Assembly: GCA_016930075.1 (NCBI GenBank) | Contig: JAFGHS010000096.1 | Span: 1 to 56,958 of the forward strand | Length of the DNA: 56,958 nt | Direction: 5' to 3' | Origin: Deltaproteobacteria bacterium | Lineage (GTDB): Bacteria > Desulfobacterota > Syntrophia > Syntrophales > JAFGHS01 | Part shown: positions 36,064-45,130 of the stretch, in pieces | Position numbering within the stretch: the first letter of the stretch is position 1 | How the letters are laid out: each line of letters starts with the position of its first letter | Translations under genes and position numbers: made by a program | Notes under the pieces: model-generated | What the model saw: only the letters and a program-made list of their open reading frames with translations | Databases searched by the model: none | What the model was told of the DNA's origin: nothing

Positions 36064-36141
36064 TTTCCCGGCGACGATTCACGCGACATGAGGGCGATGA
36101 ATGCGTCGTTGAGATCGGCGTCGGGGCGGTTGGGGCAGGCG
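36064..36141 (-). pseudogene. 3'-end fragment of the second ABC exporter ATPase
   Basis: These 78 bases match 43203-43280 at 77 positions by hand alignment. They encode the ATPase C-terminus (NRPDADLNDAFIALMSRESS). The match ends sharply at 36141, where an amidohydrolase-like fragment on the other strand begins. With the intact gene at 43.2 kb it forms a direct repeat enclosing the DUF2339-DUF3999 module. The near identity indicates a recent duplication. Confidence 0.85.
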
Positions 36142-36266
36142 TGAAAACAAGCATCATCGGCGGTAAAATTGTCATGTGGGACCGTAGACTGCTGACGATG
36201 GGCATCGACCACATGATGGGAAATGTCCACCGCATCGCCGAGAGCATCATGCATAATCAAATGTGA
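36142..36266 (+). pseudogene. C-terminal fragment of an amidohydrolase (TRZ/ATZ, MtaD-like)
   Basis: The plus-strand frame ending in TGA at 36264-36266 reads IIGGKIVMWDRRLLTMGID and then VHRIAESIMHNQM. This is the typical last 40 residues of TRZ/ATZ-type amidohydrolases (a G-(K/R)-(I/V)-V-M...R-x-L-L-T strand pair followed by a helix). Nothing of the catalytic domain is present upstream; the frame runs directly into the ABC ATPase fragment. Confidence 0.6.
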
Positions 36267-36297
36267 CGCGGTATAAACGTGATGTACTTGAAATATA

Positions 36298-36327
36298 TTG
36301 ACATTTCATAAAACATCCTCATATAGT
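36298..36327 (+). promoter_or_regulatory. Sigma70-type promoter of the DUF2339-DUF3999 operon
   Basis: TTGACA (perfect) at 36298-36303 and TATAGT (5 of 6) at 36322-36327 with an 18-base spacer, 66 bases before the DUF2339 start and directly after the fragment zone. This is the best promoter match in the window. Confidence 0.6.
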
Positions 36328-36393
36328 CTTCCCGGTCATACATCAGTACTTATTCATTAAAATCTATCGTCAGGTATTTTACGGGAGATATCT

Positions 36394-39300
36394 ATGGAGA
36401 CAGTAGCTATCGTATTGATTATCATTCTGTTCTTTCTTGGTCATTACAAATTTAAGGAGCTGGATAAAAAAAATGATGATCTTGAAAAACAAATTAAGAC
36501 ACTGAAAAAAGACATTTTTAATCTTTCTCCATTTGTAAAAAATGCCGGCGACACTGTCCAGCAGGAATCAAAGCCTGAAGTTTCTCCCATATATGAGCCC
36601 AGTAAAGCGCTGCAGGAAAAGGCATTTCTTCCTCCTAAACATGCGGTTGAAGTTCCGCCGGCATCGACTATACCACCGGCTTCCCCCATACCGCCCCCTC
36701 CTGTCATAGAACCGTCAGCGCCTCTGCCTCCGAAGCAGGCTACCGCGCCGCCAACGCCTCTTAAAGCCGAAATCGCCATCCGGACACCGTCTTATATTGC
36801 CGTAACCGAAAAGAAGGAAGAACCCAAACCCAAAATTGAATTTGAGCCTTATAAGCCGTCGGCCCTGGAAGAAAAATGGCAGGAGTTTAAGAATAATGTC
36901 GATTGGGAACAGTTTACCGGCGTTAAATTATTTGCCTGGCTGGGCAGTTTTGCGCTGTTTATCGGCGCCATTTTCTTTGTAAAATATTCCATTGACAATA
37001 ACCTCATCCCCCCTCAATTGCGCCTCGCCATCGGCGCCTTGGTCGGCCTGGCCATGATCATTGCATCGCTCATCGTTGATCGCGTAAAATACAATACGAC
37101 AGCCCACACCATGGCAGCGGGCGGCATAGCGGTTCTATACGCCGTTTCTTTTACCGCTACCGTTTATTACGGGTTTCTTCCCAAACTGGTCGGTTTTGGA
37201 TTAGTTGCCCTGATATCCGCTGCTGCCTTTGTCTTAGCTGTCTTTCACAAAGGACGGTTCATTTCCGTACTGGGTGCGATTGGCGCTTACGCCACACCAC
37301 TGCTCATCCAGACGGGACACCCCAACCTGGTAGGCCTTTTCATCTATCTTACCGTCGTCAACATCGGACTATTTGAAGTGATTCGTAGAACCGGCTGGTT
37401 GCCTCTATCGGTGCTGGTCACCGTCGGCACGTTGCTGACGCTTTCCGCCGGAGCCTGGGGCACAGATCCACCGGCCGCAGATTATCTCATCTCTATCATC
37501 ACGATAGCCAATCTGCTGGTCTTTAGTTTATTCTTCCGGATCTACCGGGGACAAAATGCAGCAAGCCGTTCTATAATCTTGTCACTGCGCATTCTTTTCG
37601 TCAGCGTATTGCTCGTGGCGATGATCCTCATCAATACGGGAAACGGTTTTCAATATCTGCCCTTCCTGCTTGTTACCGCGGCAACGTTGGTTGCGCTGAT
37701 CCTTTCTTATATGGAAGAATCATGGAGCATCGGGTTTCTGCTTTATGCTTTTGCCGGGTTTGTACTGATTGCAGTCTGGTCTTATCTGCATTTTGATCTC
37801 AGCAAACCTTCATGGGAGATGCTGATCTTCTTTATGTATAGTGTGATTGCCGGACTTGGCCCGGTTTTTATCATCCACAAACACGGCATCGATGCCAATA
37901 GCTTGTCCTGGCTGAAGATATTCCCGGCAGCGCTGGCGGCCGTAGCTGTCATAATTTTCTTAAAAAGCGATGTAACTTCTTTTTTCTTCTGGCCCATGCT
38001 TCTCGGCATCGGCGTTATGGGAATTTTTATCAGCATGCTGGTCGGCAGCATCATCTCCGTTGCCGCACTTATTCTGTTGCTGCTGATTGGCGGTGTAAGC
38101 TGGATTTTCAAGACGCCTGTTATCCATATCGGCAACGAATTTTTCATCTTCATTTTGCTGGCTGGCCTTTTGATTTGTTTCCTGACCGTATTATTTTTGA
38201 AAAATGCCGCGGCCTGGAGTCCGCTTTCCACCGCCAAACCTGTCAAAGGCTCTTCTATCCCCCTGTTTCCGTCATCGTCCGAATGGATTACCGCTGTGCC
38301 GGTACTGGGCCCGTTTCTGCTTTTAACATTGGTCTTGTTACGTCAATATCCGGTAGCCCCTAATCCTGCCATGGCCGCGGGACTTTGCTTTTTTGCCGTT
38401 GCCATCTTCCTTGCCCGCTACTTCAAGTCGCAGGAAATCCTGACGGTTGCGCTTGCAGCCATGTCTGTTACCATACTGAGCTGGGGATTGAAGGATGATT
38501 TGGAAATCAATATTCACCTGCTGCTTCTGGGGTGGAGTTCATTCTTATGGCTGGCTGCGGTGATGACGCCCAATATTTTATGCCGTTCGGAGAAAGATTG
38601 GAAAATCGGCTGGTATGCCTGGGCGGTCTTTGAACTTATTTTGGCCTGCCTTGTCGTGCTGGCCGCGGACAACCTTTGGGAAAGGGAAATCGCCGGTTGG
38701 ATTCCCCTGGCGCTTGCCGCATTAAAACTGCCGGTCATCGTGGTCCTGCTGAAAAGACTGGAAGGCAAAGAAGAACGCAATTCCATCCTGGCATTTCACG
38801 GCGGCGTTCTGCTCTTTTATGTTTCGTCGATATCCGTTCTCTTGCTGGGCAGCTCCTGGATCGGCGTGGCCTTTGTCATTGAAGCCATGCTGCTGCTGTG
38901 GCTCAACCGCCGGATAGAGCATCCCGGCCTGCGTTGGGTTTCACTATGTCTCGCGCCTCTCGGACTTGCACTTCTCCTGTTTGACATCAACACCCTGAAA
39001 TCAGCACAAGACCTGCCCGTGCTGAATCTTGCCGTGTTCAGTTGCGCGCTTTGCGTTGTGGCACTATCGCTTTCTGTAAAATGGGCCGATTATCCGCAAA
39101 AGGAAATAGCTGCAAATTTTTCGCTACCAGAATATTTCTTATGGCTGGCAATCGGCGCTGGTTTCTTTCTGGCGAATATGATTGTTTCGGATATCTTTGG
39201 CGGCGTCGGCGGTGGTTTCAAACTCGATTTCTATAATAACATCAATCAGTATATCAGCCATACGCTGTTGTGGACGATCTTTGGGTCTCTGATACTGCGG

Positions 39301-40320
39301 ATTAGGCCCATGCCTCCGGGATTGAAGACAGTGGGGCTGATCGTCATGTTAACAGGGGTCATCCTGTCTCTTCTCGCGCCGTTTCACTTCAGCTCGCAAA
39401 TCGGAACCATGACACCTCTGGTGAATCCCGTGCTGATTATTTTTATTCCCATCATCGCGGCCATGATTTATCTTGCTGTCGCTCAGGCGGATGATGACTG
39501 GGGCGGCTCTCATTTAAAAAATCTATTCATCACTCTGGGCGTTGCTGTCGGGCTTTTAGCCCTTACGGTAGAATTGTCCACGATCTTTAATCATCAAGTG
39601 CCCTTCGATTTTATTATAGGACACTCCTCGGCGATGACCTTGGCCATCATCTTGACCTGGTTTCTCTTTGGCCTGGGCCTGGTGCTCTGGCCCCGCGCAT
39701 TAAACGATTATTTTCGTCTTGCCGGCGCTGCGCTTATCCTCATCAGCCTGGCCCGCGCCGTCTATTATCCATTGGGCTACACAAGCGAATTCGGCGCTGT
39801 TACTCCGCTTTTGAATATTCCAACCGGCATATTTTTGCTCCTGATTGCCGGGCTGGCAGTCCTTACCTTCAGAAAATTTGCGTTTGAATGGACGTGGAAC
39901 AACAGCATCAGTCCGCGCCATATCTGGGCGGCACTACTCATCCTGTTTACCTTTTACGTAACCAATGTTCAGGTCGCCTCCGTCTTCGGAATGTTTAACA
40001 CGGGCGCAGACTCGGGTCATTTTACCTTCTATACGCACGGCAGGCTTTCACAACAACTGGCCTACAGTATCAGCTGGCTTGTTTTTGCCATTATTCTCCT
40101 GATCATCGGCATCCGCTGGCAACTGATTCAGGTCCGCTGGGTGGCCCTTTCTCTGCTGGTCATGACGGCATTAAAAGTCTTTATCAAAGACTTGTGGGCA
40201 TTGGGACAACTCTATCGTGTCTTTGCCTTCATCGGGCTGGCTGTAACACTGATACTTGTTTCATTTATCTACCAGCGCTATCTTGGCGGCAGCAAGAAAT
40301 CCAAAGGAGAAAATGAATGA
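36394..40320 (+). CDS. DUF2339 polytopic membrane protein
   Basis: A 1308-residue integral membrane protein. It has an N-terminal anchor (3-17), a coiled coil (about 20-45), a Pro-rich cytoplasmic linker (about 60-130), then the conserved DUF2339 entry FTGVKLFAWLGSFALFIGA (about 178-200). The rest is a long series of hydrophobic segments, well over twenty-five by eye, to the C-terminus. The family is common in Gram-negative bacteria, without an established biochemical role. Four bases overlap the start of the DUF3999 gene, so the two are translationally coupled. GGGAG precedes the ATG and a good promoter lies 66 bases upstream. Confidence 0.88.
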   Translation: METVAIVLIIILFFLGHYKFKELDKKNDDLEKQIKTLKKDIFNLSPFVKNAGDTVQQESKPEVSPIYEPSKALQEKAFLPPKHAVEVPPASTIPPASPIPPPPVIEPSAPLPPKQATAPPTPLKAEIAIRTPSYIAVTEKKEEPKPKIEFEPYKPSALEEKWQEFKNNVDWEQFTGVKLFAWLGSFALFIGAIFFVKYSIDNNLIPPQLRLAIGALVGLAMIIASLIVDRVKYNTTAHTMAAGGIAVLYAVSFTATVYYGFLPKLVGFGLVALISAAAFVLAVFHKGRFISVLGAIGAYATPLLIQTGHPNLVGLFIYLTVVNIGLFEVIRRTGWLPLSVLVTVGTLLTLSAGAWGTDPPAADYLISIITIANLLVFSLFFRIYRGQNAASRSIILSLRILFVSVLLVAMILINTGNGFQYLPFLLVTAATLVALILSYMEESWSIGFLLYAFAGFVLIAVWSYLHFDLSKPSWEMLIFFMYSVIAGLGPVFIIHKHGIDANSLSWLKIFPAALAAVAVIIFLKSDVTSFFFWPMLLGIGVMGIFISMLVGSIISVAALILLLLIGGVSWIFKTPVIHIGNEFFIFILLAGLLICFLTVLFLKNAAAWSPLSTAKPVKGSSIPLFPSSSEWITAVPVLGPFLLLTLVLLRQYPVAPNPAMAAGLCFFAVAIFLARYFKSQEILTVALAAMSVTILSWGLKDDLEINIHLLLLGWSSFLWLAAVMTPNILCRSEKDWKIGWYAWAVFELILACLVVLAADNLWEREIAGWIPLALAALKLPVIVVLLKRLEGKEERNSILAFHGGVLLFYVSSISVLLLGSSWIGVAFVIEAMLLLWLNRRIEHPGLRWVSLCLAPLGLALLLFDINTLKSAQDLPVLNLAVFSCALCVVALSLSVKWADYPQKEIAANFSLPEYFLWLAIGAGFFLANMIVSDIFGGVGGGFKLDFYNNINQYISHTLLWTIFGSLILRIRPMPPGLKTVGLIVMLTGVILSLLAPFHFSSQIGTMTPLVNPVLIIFIPIIAAMIYLAVAQADDDWGGSHLKNLFITLGVAVGLLALTVELSTIFNHQVPFDFIIGHSSAMTLAIILTWFLFGLGLVLWPRALNDYFRLAGAALILISLARAVYYPLGYTSEFGAVTPLLNIPTGIFLLLIAGLAVLTFRKFAFEWTWNNSISPRHIWAALLILFTFYVTNVQVASVFGMFNTGADSGHFTFYTHGRLSQQLAYSISWLVFAIILLIIGIRWQLIQVRWVALSLLVMTALKVFIKDLWALGQLYRVFAFIGLAVTLILVSFIYQRYLGGSKKSKGENE

Positions 40321-42257
40321 ACCGGGTGAAATTCATAGCATTTCTGATCCTCCTATCGTTCGTTGTCCCATTTAACAGCATAGCACAGGAATGGCGTAGC
40401 GAGGCGTCACTATCCGTTCATAAACCGGGACTCATTGAAGTGCCGTTACTGCCAGAACTACATCAGCAGGTGGATGACGATCTGGATTTGAAAGTGCTCG
40501 GCCCTGACGGCAAATCCCGATCGTTTGAACTTTACTGGCATGAGGACAAGCGTGATACGGCGATCAATCTCACCGGAAAATCAACTAAACTGGAAAACAA
40601 TATTTTCATTTGGGAAACTTTGATTCCGGTAAAAGATCGCATACAAGTTAAATCCATAAAAATTAATGTTCTTTCGTCGAATTACATTGGAAAGGTCGAC
40701 ATCTTCGGACTCAGGGAAGGAACATGGATCAACCTGGTTCGGAAATCCGCCCTCTATTCGTCAGACGGCGTTACACGGGGAGATATTGAAATTGACGAAT
40801 ACCTTTATGAAGGGTTTCGTTTGGAATTTATGGCCTATGCTAAAAAACCCGTGCCGATCGGCCAGGTCCAGGCGCTGGGCGAAAAGCCGGGAAGAGATTA
40901 TGCCGAAACCTCTATTGGCATCAAATATCAAAGGACAGACCGTAAAGATTCCGCCGATAAGATCATCACCAATCTGACGGCAACGCTGCCCGGATCGGGA
41001 CTGTATATTCAGGACATCGAGCTTTTAACCGTAGCGCAATTCAACGGCAACTGGAGTTTGGAGAGGGAGGAACTTCATAAAGGTCAAAAAACATTCATTG
41101 CTGAAATGACCGGAACGATTGCCGGTGTGAACAAAGGCGAAGCGGCGTTAAAGATAAAATTGGACCGCGTCTGGAAAAGCAAAGTGCTGAAACTTAAATT
41201 AACAGGTTCGAATGAGGCTTTAAGCGACATTAATCATTTTGCCATAAAAGTGCGTGTTCCCCGCCTTGTTTTCCTGGCCGACACAGCCGGTGCGTATCTT
41301 GTGCAGACCGGGCTCAATCATAAAGTCAAAATCATGGAATATCCAAGTGCACAACGATTGGATATTCCTGTCGCCATGCAATTCAGCATGCCGAGAATTA
41401 ATCAGAACCTGCCGAAGGAAAACCTGAGCAAGCAATATGAATTGGGCGGCGCACCCTTTAAGACCGATGGATATCAATGGCGCTCCGACATAAAACTATC
41501 CGGTCCCGGATATTACCGGTTTATTCTTCATCAGAAAGCGAGCCTAGAAGAGAACATCAACTCACTGCGCATTGTCCGCAACGGGCGTCAGTATCCTTAT
41601 TTTATGGAGACAGGTAAAAAGAAAGAATGCGAATTGATTTTGAAAGAATCTCATGATCAGGCGACCAATACGACAACGTGGAATCTGGAATTGCCGCAGG
41701 TATCATCACGCTGGACCGCCCTGGTCCTGCAAGCAAGTGGAATTTTCAATCGGACGCTCAAAGTCGAACGTGATCAACCCAAACCCGTGCAGGGTGTTTT
41801 GTGGCACAGTGTGCAATGGAGCAATGCTTCTGCATCGCCGTCAGAGATAAGTATTTCTTTGCATGGCTTTCCCCGGGAAGAAAAAAGAATCCGTTTGGTG
41901 ATGGAACATGGCGACAACAAGCCCATCAAAATTGAAAAAGCCAAAGCACTCTATGAAGCGCCGGCGATACATTTTCTTGCCGATGCGGCGGACGGGTATG
42001 AACTATTTGGTGGGAATCAAGTTGCGCAGGCGCCGTTATACGACATCGACCTGGTGAAAGATCAACTAAGCAAGCAGGAACCACGAATCGCCGCATTATC
42101 GGAGCCCAAAATGCTTCAAGACACAGCGATTAGAAATGCCATAACAAATTTATTTGCTAAGAATAATTGGGGACTTTACATCGTTTTAGGTTTGCTGTCC
42201 TTCGGCTTGATTATCATTATCGTTTTTGTTTTTCCCAAAGCGAAAGACCGGCAGTAG
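40317..42257 (+). CDS. DUF3999 periplasmic protein with C-terminal membrane anchor
   Basis: A 646-residue protein with a signal sequence (about 5-22, SFVVPFNSIAQ). A beta-rich extracytoplasmic body follows (about 24-610), starting WRSEASLSVHKPGLIEVPL and containing the internal APLYDIDLV that is typical near the end of the family. A single C-terminal membrane segment (about 618-638, YIVLGLLSFGLIIIIVFVF) and a short charged tail close the protein. DUF3999 genes are typically found beside DUF2339 genes, as here, which suggests one envelope complex. I can infer no substrate. IS relics follow 40 bases after the stop. Confidence 0.85.
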   Translation: MNRVKFIAFLILLSFVVPFNSIAQEWRSEASLSVHKPGLIEVPLLPELHQQVDDDLDLKVLGPDGKSRSFELYWHEDKRDTAINLTGKSTKLENNIFIWETLIPVKDRIQVKSIKINVLSSNYIGKVDIFGLREGTWINLVRKSALYSSDGVTRGDIEIDEYLYEGFRLEFMAYAKKPVPIGQVQALGEKPGRDYAETSIGIKYQRTDRKDSADKIITNLTATLPGSGLYIQDIELLTVAQFNGNWSLEREELHKGQKTFIAEMTGTIAGVNKGEAALKIKLDRVWKSKVLKLKLTGSNEALSDINHFAIKVRVPRLVFLADTAGAYLVQTGLNHKVKIMEYPSAQRLDIPVAMQFSMPRINQNLPKENLSKQYELGGAPFKTDGYQWRSDIKLSGPGYYRFILHQKASLEENINSLRIVRNGRQYPYFMETGKKKECELILKESHDQATNTTTWNLELPQVSSRWTALVLQASGIFNRTLKVERDQPKPVQGVLWHSVQWSNASASPSEISISLHGFPREEKRIRLVMEHGDNKPIKIEKAKALYEAPAIHFLADAADGYELFGGNQVAQAPLYDIDLVKDQLSKQEPRIAALSEPKMLQDTAIRNAITNLFAKNNWGLYIVLGLLSFGLIIIIVFVFPKAKDRQ

Positions 42258-42297
42258 AGACAGTTTTTTATATCATTTTTTCACTGATGTCCCAAGG

Positions 42298-42610
42298 TTA
42301 ATCGAATAAATTCAATTAGTTGCTGAAAGGGACTTCTTGATTTATGTCGCTGGTACTCGAAAGTGTTTAGGGAATGGGGGTTTTCTCGAAAGAAGTGACG
42401 CTTACAACCTGTAGAATTGTGTAGAGACTTTGATCGAGTTTCAAGGTCTTTTTTACAATGGCCACGAGAATATAAATGGGAATAGCGGTCCATATTTGAG
42501 TTTTGACGGCATTATCGGTGGTGCCGTAGAAAGCTTTGACTCTGAGATATTGCTTGATCCATTTGAAAAACAGTTCTACCTGCCAGTAGCGGCTATATAG
42601 ATCGGTGTCG
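42298..42610 (-). mobile_element. IS4-family transposase C-terminal relic
   Basis: Minus-strand frame from 42610: DLYSRYWQVELFFKWIKQYL (the YREK-like E-containing region of IS4-family DDE transposases), then KAFYGTTDNAVKTQIW and SVTSFEKTPIP. An in-frame TAA lies at 42369-42367; family-like sequence (SDINQEVPF...LNLFD) continues to a final stop near 42298. The N-terminal two thirds, with two of the three catalytic acids, are missing. Confidence 0.75.
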
Positions 42611-42612
42611 CC

Positions 42613-42870
42613 GTACCTCTGTCGTTTCCCCCGCAGATATCCTGCGAAACGCGGGACTGTTGCTTCCGTAATATTTCACTCCCGCCATTGGCGGGACCAT
42701 CCATTCCAGTGTGGGGAAATTCTTGCTTGATCTGCCGTCTTTGGCTTCCATATAGGTCATCCGCTCCTGAGAGAATGATGTCCGGATGATGCAGCGGGCG
42801 GGGTTTTCCATGGCCATATCGTCTTTCGGTGAAATACATTTGCCACAGAAGACACGGAAGCCAAAGTGCC
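42613..42870 (-). mobile_element. IS91-family transposase relic, copy 1
   Basis: Minus-strand sequence reads FRVFCGKCISPKDDMAMENP and then ARCIIRTSFSQERMTY, EAKDGRSSKNFPTLEWM and VKYYGSNSP. This is the region around the (N/E)-L-A-R-Y-I-x-R...FSQERM motif of IS91-like Y2 transposases. It is joined on its upstream side to a truncated hicA gene and downstream to the IS4 relic. No origin or terminus end is recognisable. Confidence 0.7.
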
Positions 42871-42871
42871 G

Positions 42872-42960
42872 CCCCGTTGGCGGACTTCCACAAATCCATG
42901 CAGGGAAAGGATATCGCATACTTGCTTCCCAGAAAGAACGTGAAGCTTACCCAACGGCAA
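42872..42960 (-). pseudogene. hicA: hicA toxin, truncated
   Basis: About 30 codons from a TTG start (PLGKLHVLSGKQVCDILSLHG, then FVEVRQRG) match the opening of HicA/YcfA double-stranded-RNA-binding mRNA interferases. The frame then runs into the IS91 relic at about 42872, just before the catalytic-histidine segment (normally G-S-H) would appear. The gene start overlaps the hicB stop by 14 bases, as in intact hicBA operons. The toxin cannot be active. Confidence 0.7.
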
Positions 42961-43168
42961 CCTCCACTTGTGTTATGTATACTTCCTCATGTAATCTTGT
43001 TTGAATCTCCGCAGGTGAGGCTGTTTCAAAGAAAAGCTCCAATGCTTCCCGAAGGTTCATACGGGCTTCTTCGATAGTATCGCCTTGACTGGCAATATCA
43101 AGTTCCGGACAAAGCGAAACATAGCCGCTACCCTCGCGCTCAATAATTGCGGTAAGTTGTTTTTGCAT
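42947..43168 (-). CDS. hicB: HicB-like antitoxin
   Basis: A 73-residue protein with the HicB partial RNase-H-like fold: QLTAIIEREGSGYVSLCPEL, then IASQGDTIEEARMNLREALEL. The length is that of short HicB forms without a separate DNA-binding domain. GGGGAA precedes the ATG. The downstream toxin is broken, so this antitoxin is now an orphan and may still neutralise related HicA toxins elsewhere. Confidence 0.82.
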   Translation of the reverse strand: MQKQLTAIIEREGSGYVSLCPELDIASQGDTIEEARMNLREALELFFETASPAEIQTRLHEEVYITQVEVAVG

Positions 43169-43195
43169 AGCATTTCCCCATCTTTTGAATTTTAT

Positions 43196-43963
43196 TCATC
43201 CGTTTCCCGGCGACGATTCACGCGACATGAGGGCGATGAATGCGTCGTTGAGATCAGCGTCGGGGCGGTTGGGGCAGGCGGAGGCAATAATATCCGCAGG
43301 GCTTCCCGTGGCGACGATCCGGCCCTCGTTGATCATGATGATACGTCCGCAGTTGCGGGCTTCGTCCATGTAGTGCGTTGTGACAAAGACGGTGATTCCC
43401 TCTTGGGACAACCGGCGGATGAAATCCCAGAAGTGTTGTCTTGTAATGGGATCGACGCCGGAGGTGGGTTCATCGAGAAAAAGGATGTCCGGTTTATGGA
43501 GGAGGGCGCAGCCCAAGGCGAGACGCTGACGCCATCCGGGGGGCAACTCCCTGGTCAGGCGGTCCCGGACGTCTTCAAGCTGCGTCATGGCAAGGACCCA
43601 TGCGATCCTTTCGCTCCACTGTTCGGGCGGCACGCTGTAGACGCCCAGATAGAAACGGATATTTTCGAAGGGCGTTAAATCTTCATAGAGGGAAAATTTC
43701 TGGGACATATAGCCGATGGACTGTTTGATGGCTTCGGCCTCCTTGAAAATATCGTGTCCCGCTACAACGCCTTCGCCTGCCGTGGGCATCAGGATGCCGC
43801 ACAACATGCGGATGGTCGTCGATTTGCCGGAGCCGTTGGGGCCCAGGAATCCGAATATCTCCCCCCGATTGACGGAAAAGGTTATCTTATCGACGGCGAC
43901 AAACGCCCCGAACCGCTTCTCAAGGTTGGCGACCCGGACGACTTCAGAATTTGAATTTGTCAT
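43196..43963 (-). CDS. ABC exporter ATPase, second subunit (YbhF C-half-like)
   Basis: A 255-residue ATPase: Walker A GPNGSGKST, Q-loop YMSQKF, a degenerate signature LPPGWRQRLALG in place of LSGGQ, Walker B ILFLDEPTSGVD and an intact H-loop VTTHYMDEA. Its start overlaps the first ATPase gene by 20 bases. Together they match the two halves of YbhF-type ATPases that energise ABC-2 exporters with a HlyD partner. The permeases expected next on this strand are 28 kb away at 12.9-15.1 kb, and hicB lies only 28 bases downstream, which marks an insertion boundary. Partial copies of its 3' end lie at 28.75 and 36.06 kb. Confidence 0.9.
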   Translation of the reverse strand: MTNSNSEVVRVANLEKRFGAFVAVDKITFSVNRGEIFGFLGPNGSGKSTTIRMLCGILMPTAGEGVVAGHDIFKEAEAIKQSIGYMSQKFSLYEDLTPFENIRFYLGVYSVPPEQWSERIAWVLAMTQLEDVRDRLTRELPPGWRQRLALGCALLHKPDILFLDEPTSGVDPITRQHFWDFIRRLSQEGITVFVTTHYMDEARNCGRIIMINEGRIVATGSPADIIASACPNRPDADLNDAFIALMSRESSPGNG

Positions 43964-44726
43964 GGAGGAGTTCCTTATCCACGTCCTGAATGCGATGAAT
44001 CATGGCTTTTTCCAGACTGGCGAAATGGGACCGGATAACCTGAGGCGGCGCCGTATCCAGAAGCTCCGCCCTGTGCAGCAGGCCGAGGTAATCGCATTTT
44101 TCGCCTTCGTCCAGGTACGCCGTCGAGACGATGATCGTCATGCCGCCGTCCCGCATCTGGGTCAGGATTTCCCAGAATTCCTGACGGGACACGGGATCGA
44201 CGCCGTTGGTGGGCTCATCGAGAATCAGGACGCGGGGTTCGTGGACCAGGACGCAGGCGAGCCCCAGCTTCTGTTTCATCCCGCCGGAGAGGTTCCCTGC
44301 CTGACGGTCCAGAAAGGGCAGGAGGTTGGAAAAACCCAGGTAGCGTTCTTTTTTGAGTTTTCTTTCCTTGCCGGAAATGCCGAAGATGTTCATGAAAAAA
44401 TCGATATTTTCTTCAACCGTAAGGTCCTGATACAAGCCGAAACGCTGCGGCATGTAGCCGATGAGGGGTTTCACCTGCCGTTTCGCCGTCACCACGTTGA
44501 GGCCGTCGATCAGGATTCTTCCTGATGACGGTGCAATCATGGTAGCGATCATCCTAAGCAGCGTGGACTTGCCTGCTCCGTCGGAGCCCACCAGACCGAA
44601 CAGGACGCCCTTTTTCACCTGGAAAGAGATATGGCGTATCGCTTCAACCTGATCGAATTTCATGGAAACGTCATCGACCACGACATGAATTTCGGCTTTG
44701 CCGGTCGATGCCTGTTGGTTATTCAT
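43944..44726 (-). CDS. ABC exporter ATPase, first subunit (YbhF N-half-like)
   Basis: A 260-residue ATPase: Walker A GSDGAGKST, Q-loop YMPQRF, a canonical signature LSGGMKQKLGLA and Walker B VLILDEPTNGVD. The switch (H-loop) histidine is replaced by alanine in IVSTAYLDEGEKC. The pair is therefore asymmetric: this subunit has a good signature but no switch histidine, while its partner has the histidine but a poor signature. One composite site is thus intact and one degenerate. The HlyD-like adaptor expected upstream is about 4.8 kb away. Confidence 0.9.
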   Translation of the reverse strand: MNNQQASTGKAEIHVVVDDVSMKFDQVEAIRHISFQVKKGVLFGLVGSDGAGKSTLLRMIATMIAPSSGRILIDGLNVVTAKRQVKPLIGYMPQRFGLYQDLTVEENIDFFMNIFGISGKERKLKKERYLGFSNLLPFLDRQAGNLSGGMKQKLGLACVLVHEPRVLILDEPTNGVDPVSRQEFWEILTQMRDGGMTIIVSTAYLDEGEKCDYLGLLHRAELLDTAPPQVIRSHFASLEKAMIHRIQDVDKELLHDKFKF

Positions 44727-44883
44727 GGCCCCCCTCTCCTGTCTTCCGGCTTGGTTGTGATATTTGCCATATCGCTTGCCGTAGAGGCGTGAGCAATGAT
44801 GATCTTATGATTGTCGGAAAATGTCATGGGCGAATTGTTCCTTGTTTGTAGGGGAATATATGAAGAGAAAATTGTTGTGTCAA

Positions 44884-45020
44884 GGGAATTGCTTGATTTG
44901 CCGTCTTTCGCTTTATAGATATCTTTTACCTCCTGATCCAGATAGGACAGCCGCTCCTGGGAGAATTAAGCCCGGATGATGCCGCGAGCCAGATTTTCCA
45001 TGGCCGTAACGTCTTTACTA
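44884..45020 (-). mobile_element. IS91-family transposase relic, copy 2
   Basis: Minus-strand frame reads VTAMENLARGIIRA, an in-frame TAA, then FSQERLSYLDQEVKDIYKAK. This is the same transposase region as the relic at 42613-42870 but clearly diverged, with an in-frame stop. It lies just upstream of the first ATPase gene, so relics of the same family flank the ATPase pair on both sides. Confidence 0.65.
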
Positions 45021-45130
45021 CTAATTATTTATGGAAAAATAGGGAATCGTCTGCAATTATCCAATTATCCTAGAGCCGGCTGATGCCGCACGAACCGTGA
45101 TATTTACAATATAAAATTGCTTGCTCAAAT

